Below, piece by piece: positions 61,963 to 64,000 of a stretch of 64,000 bases of DNA. The stretch's first letter is position 1. Each line of letters begins with the position of its first letter. A model generated the notes under the pieces. The model was not told the origin of the DNA. It saw nothing but the letters and a program-made list of their open reading frames with translations, and searched no databases. A program made the translations under genes and the position numbers. Source of the DNA: Bradyrhizobium sp. 186 (lineage in GTDB: Bacteria; Pseudomonadota; Alphaproteobacteria; Rhizobiales; Xanthobacteraceae); contig NZ_CP082164.1 in assembly GCF_023101685.1 (NCBI RefSeq), positions 4,464,001-4,528,000 on the forward strand, in the 5' to 3' direction.

Positions 61963-63107
61963 GACCGAACGCAGAGATGACCAACGCCTTCACGCCCATC
62001 GAAATCCTCCGTCCCACCGCCATCGAGTTCGGTTGCGGTACGATCACTGCCGCGGCCCGCTTCGCCGAGCGGATCGGCGCCAAGCGGCCGCTCGTTATTT
62101 CCGATCCGTTCAATGCGCGCCGCGTCGACAGCCTGGCGCTACCGGGGGCGGTCAAGGTATTCGGCGACGTCAAGCCCGAGCCGGACCTGCCCAATCTCGA
62201 GAAGGCGATCGCGATGGCGCGCGAGGTTTGGCCCGATCTCGTCATCGGCTTTGGCGGCGGCAGCGCGATGGATCTCGCCAAGCTGGTCGCGGTGCTCTGC
62301 ACCGGCGAGGTGGCCTTTGCGGACGTCGTCGGCGCCGAGAAGGTGGCTGGCCGCAGCGTGGCGCTGATGCAAATTCCGACCACCTCGGGCACCGGCAGCG
62401 AAGCCGGCACCCGCGCGCTCGTCACCGATCCCGTCAGCCGCAACAAGCAGGCGGTGCAGAGCCGCTTCATGCTCGCCGATATCGCCATCGTCGACCCTGA
62501 TCTCACGATGACTGTGCCGAAGGAGGTCACCGCGGCCACCGGCGTCGATGCGCTCGCGCATTGCGTCGAGGCCTATACCAGCCGCAAGGCGCAACCCATG
62601 ATCGATCTCTACGCGATCGAGGGCGCGCGGCTGGTGGGGCGCTATCTCCCGCGCGCCGTGGCCGATGGTGGCGATCGCGAGGCGCGCGCCGGACTTGCGT
62701 TGGCGTCGCTCTACGGCGGCTATTGCCTCGGGCCGGTAAACACCACCGCCGGCCATGCCGTGGCCTATCCGCTCGGAACGCGCCACCATGTCGCGCATGG
62801 GCTCGCCTGCGCGGTGATCTTTCCGCACACGCTGGCGTTCAACATGCCGGCGGTCGAGGCGAAGACGGTGGCGGTGCTGCAAGCGCTCGGCCTGCCCGAG
62901 CGCAAAAATCCAACGCTGGCGTTCGAGGCCACCCATGAATTCTGCACCGGTCTCGGCCTCGAGATGCGGCTGTCCGCGCTCGGCGTGCCCAGGGACGATC
63001 TCGGCGTGATGGCCGACGAGGCGCACGCCATCCGCCGCCTGCTCGACAACAATCCGCGCGACCTCGGCCGGGATGCGATCCTGAAGATGTATGAGGTCGC
63101 GTTCTAG
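61959..63107 (+). CDS. iron-containing alcohol dehydrogenase
   Basis: A 382-residue group-III dehydrogenase: GFGGGSAMDLAKLVAVL for NAD binding, IPTTSGTGSEAGTRALVTD, and the metal ligands in GVDALAHCVEAYTS and AVAYPLGTRHHVAHGLACAV. It interconverts an alcohol or hydroxy acid and its aldehyde or ketone. The ATG at 61959 overlaps the PdxA2 stop as in the rest of the operon; ATG 61977 is an alternative. The open frame continues far upstream inside pdxA2, which is not coding. Confidence 0.92.
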   Translation: MRPNAEMTNAFTPIEILRPTAIEFGCGTITAAARFAERIGAKRPLVISDPFNARRVDSLALPGAVKVFGDVKPEPDLPNLEKAIAMAREVWPDLVIGFGGGSAMDLAKLVAVLCTGEVAFADVVGAEKVAGRSVALMQIPTTSGTGSEAGTRALVTDPVSRNKQAVQSRFMLADIAIVDPDLTMTVPKEVTAATGVDALAHCVEAYTSRKAQPMIDLYAIEGARLVGRYLPRAVADGGDREARAGLALASLYGGYCLGPVNTTAGHAVAYPLGTRHHVAHGLACAVIFPHTLAFNMPAVEAKTVAVLQALGLPERKNPTLAFEATHEFCTGLGLEMRLSALGVPRDDLGVMADEAHAIRRLLDNNPRDLGRDAILKMYEVAF

Positions 63108-63165
63108 CCCCTCCCGCCGCGCGCGGCAGCCAATCAATAACAGACAGATAACAGAGGAAACTTCG

Positions 63166-64000
63166 ATGAAATCGATATGGCTTGTTCTTGCCTCAGTCAT
63201 GCTGCTGGCGACGTCACCGGCCAAAGCGCAGGATGGCTATCCGTCCAAGCAGGTGACGGTGATCGTTCCCTTCGCCGCCGGCGGCACCGCTGACATCTTC
63301 GCGCGTATGGTCTCCAACCACTTGCAGATGAAGCTGGGCAAGCCGTTCGTGGTCGAGAATGTCGGCGGCGCCGGCTCGATTCTTGGCGTGACCCGGCTGG
63401 CGAAGTCGGCGCCGGATGGAATCACGATCGGTGTTGCCAGCACGTCCGCGCTCGCGATCAATCCGTCGCTGTACGGGCCGAAGCTCAGCTACCAGCCGGA
63501 CAAGGATCTGGCGCCGGTCGCCCAGATCAGCGTCGTACCCAACGTCCTCGTGGTAAACCCCGACAAGATCAAGGCGCGGACCATGCCGGAGCTGATTGCC
63601 TATCTGAAGGCGAACCCGGACAAGGTCTCGTTCGGCTCGGCCGGCGTCGGCACCTCGCAGCATCTCGCCGGCGAGCTGTTTCAGCAGATGACCGGCACCA
63701 AGATGGTGCACGTGCCCTACAAGGGCTCGAGCCAGATGCTGACGGACCTCCTGAGCGGCCAGATCGATCTCGCCTTCGACAACGTGCCGCTGCTGCTGCC
63801 GCAGGTGAAGACCGGCCAGCTCGCGCTGCTTGCGACCGCAACGCCGAAGCGCGCCGCCTTCGACCCCGAGATTCCCGCCGTCGCCGAGTTCCTGCCGGGT
63901 TTCGAGGCCGTGGCCTGGCACGGCTTCTTCGTTCCCGCCGCGACGCCGAAGCCGATCGTCGAAAAGCTCTCCGCCGAGATCCGCGCCTTCATGCAGCAGC
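63166..64000 (+). CDS. Bug-family (TctC) solute-binding protein (3' end outside window)
   Basis: The first 278 codons of a periplasmic Bug receptor: signal peptide ending at PAKAQ, then YPSKQVTVIVPFAAGGTAD, VENVGGAGSILGVTRLAKS, FGSAGVGTSQHLAGELFQQM and VPYKGSSQMLTDLLSGQIDL, all family signatures. The frame is open to the window edge. GAGGAAA precedes the ATG. As the last visible gene of the IclR-controlled operon it probably captures the acid that the upstream enzymes degrade; TctAB membrane genes may follow outside the window. Confidence 0.92.
   Translation, partial: MKSIWLVLASVMLLATSPAKAQDGYPSKQVTVIVPFAAGGTADIFARMVSNHLQMKLGKPFVVENVGGAGSILGVTRLAKSAPDGITIGVASTSALAINPSLYGPKLSYQPDKDLAPVAQISVVPNVLVVNPDKIKARTMPELIAYLKANPDKVSFGSAGVGTSQHLAGELFQQMTGTKMVHVPYKGSSQMLTDLLSGQIDLAFDNVPLLLPQVKTGQLALLATATPKRAAFDPEIPAVAEFLPGFEAVAWHGFFVPAATPKPIVEKLSAEIRAFMQQ

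Noticed and set aside
63108..63125. GC palindrome GCCGCGCGCGGC after the alcohol dehydrogenase gene as a terminator
   Set aside because: No usable loop and no T tract; simple CG-rich sequence.
1..64000. CRISPR arrays, tRNA or rRNA genes, insertion sequences, phage integrase
   Set aside because: None could be found on reading the window; repeats are limited to the REP-like element, the hexamer run and short operators.

Overview
The window is GC-rich chromosomal DNA of an alphaproteobacterium, most likely Bradyrhizobium or a close relative. Pointers are the many solitary Bug-type (TctC) solute receptors, Omp25-like barrels with the rhizobial porin N-terminal signature, GGAAC/GTT-type EcfG promoters, a REP-like intergenic repeat, and dense short operons with ATGA stop/start overlaps. 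No rRNA, tRNA, CRISPR array or insertion sequence was seen.

Layout. 1-2.4 kb: a truncated enamidase-like amidohydrolase diverging from ferredoxin-NADP reductase, then a small coiled-coil protein. 2.5-6.15 kb: a cytochrome P450, then a stress-type block (DUF2267, CBS pair, five tiny hydrophilic disordered proteins) with an EcfG-like promoter before it and an intrinsic terminator after it. 6.1-9.4 kb: frameshifted DUF763 gene, MscS channel, and a broken amino-acid-type receptor. 9.4-19 kb: aromatic-dicarboxylate catabolism (Bug receptor, TetR with a palindromic operator, two LigI-like lactonases, DctA-like carrier, GalB-type hydratase, LigK/GalC-type aldolase, Pht5-like protein, DUF1932 dehydrogenase, cytosine-deaminase-like enzyme). 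It looks like the lower protocatechuate 4,5-cleavage or gallate route without its ring-opening dioxygenase.

19-27 kb: NTF2-like protein, amino-acid receptor, MFS pump, a MarR-FUSC-DUF1656-HlyD aromatic-acid efflux operon, a REP-like repeat and an acyl-CoA dehydrogenase. 27.5-30.3 kb: an ABAB array in which each Omp25-like barrel is followed by a small protein that joins a porin-type N-terminal signature to what looks like a YadA-type trimeric autotransporter anchor. 30.3-40.5 kb: frameshifted DUF2961/GH172 gene, acyl-CoA ligase, Baeyer-Villiger monooxygenase with a hexanucleotide repeat, AroE-like protein, lytic transglycosylase, several tiny genes, MaoC hydratase and a TSUP permease. 40.5-45.7 kb: RND pump with divergent TetR and two operators. 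45.7-48.9 kb: amidase and RNase Z.

49-56.4 kb is an accessory island: an alcohol dehydrogenase remnant, a YcaO enzyme, a SARP/BTAD-TPR regulator, an unrecognised 129-residue protein and a frameshifted animal-type haem peroxidase. It is the best candidate for an undescribed (RiPP-like) system. 56.5-64 kb: an IclR-controlled operon (DapA-like, FAD oxidoreductase, DUF1537 kinase, PdxA2, iron alcohol dehydrogenase, Bug receptor) for a four-carbon acid sugar or related hydroxy acid.

Five coding regions carry frame-breaking changes. Some are gene decay; the single-base ones could also be sequence errors.
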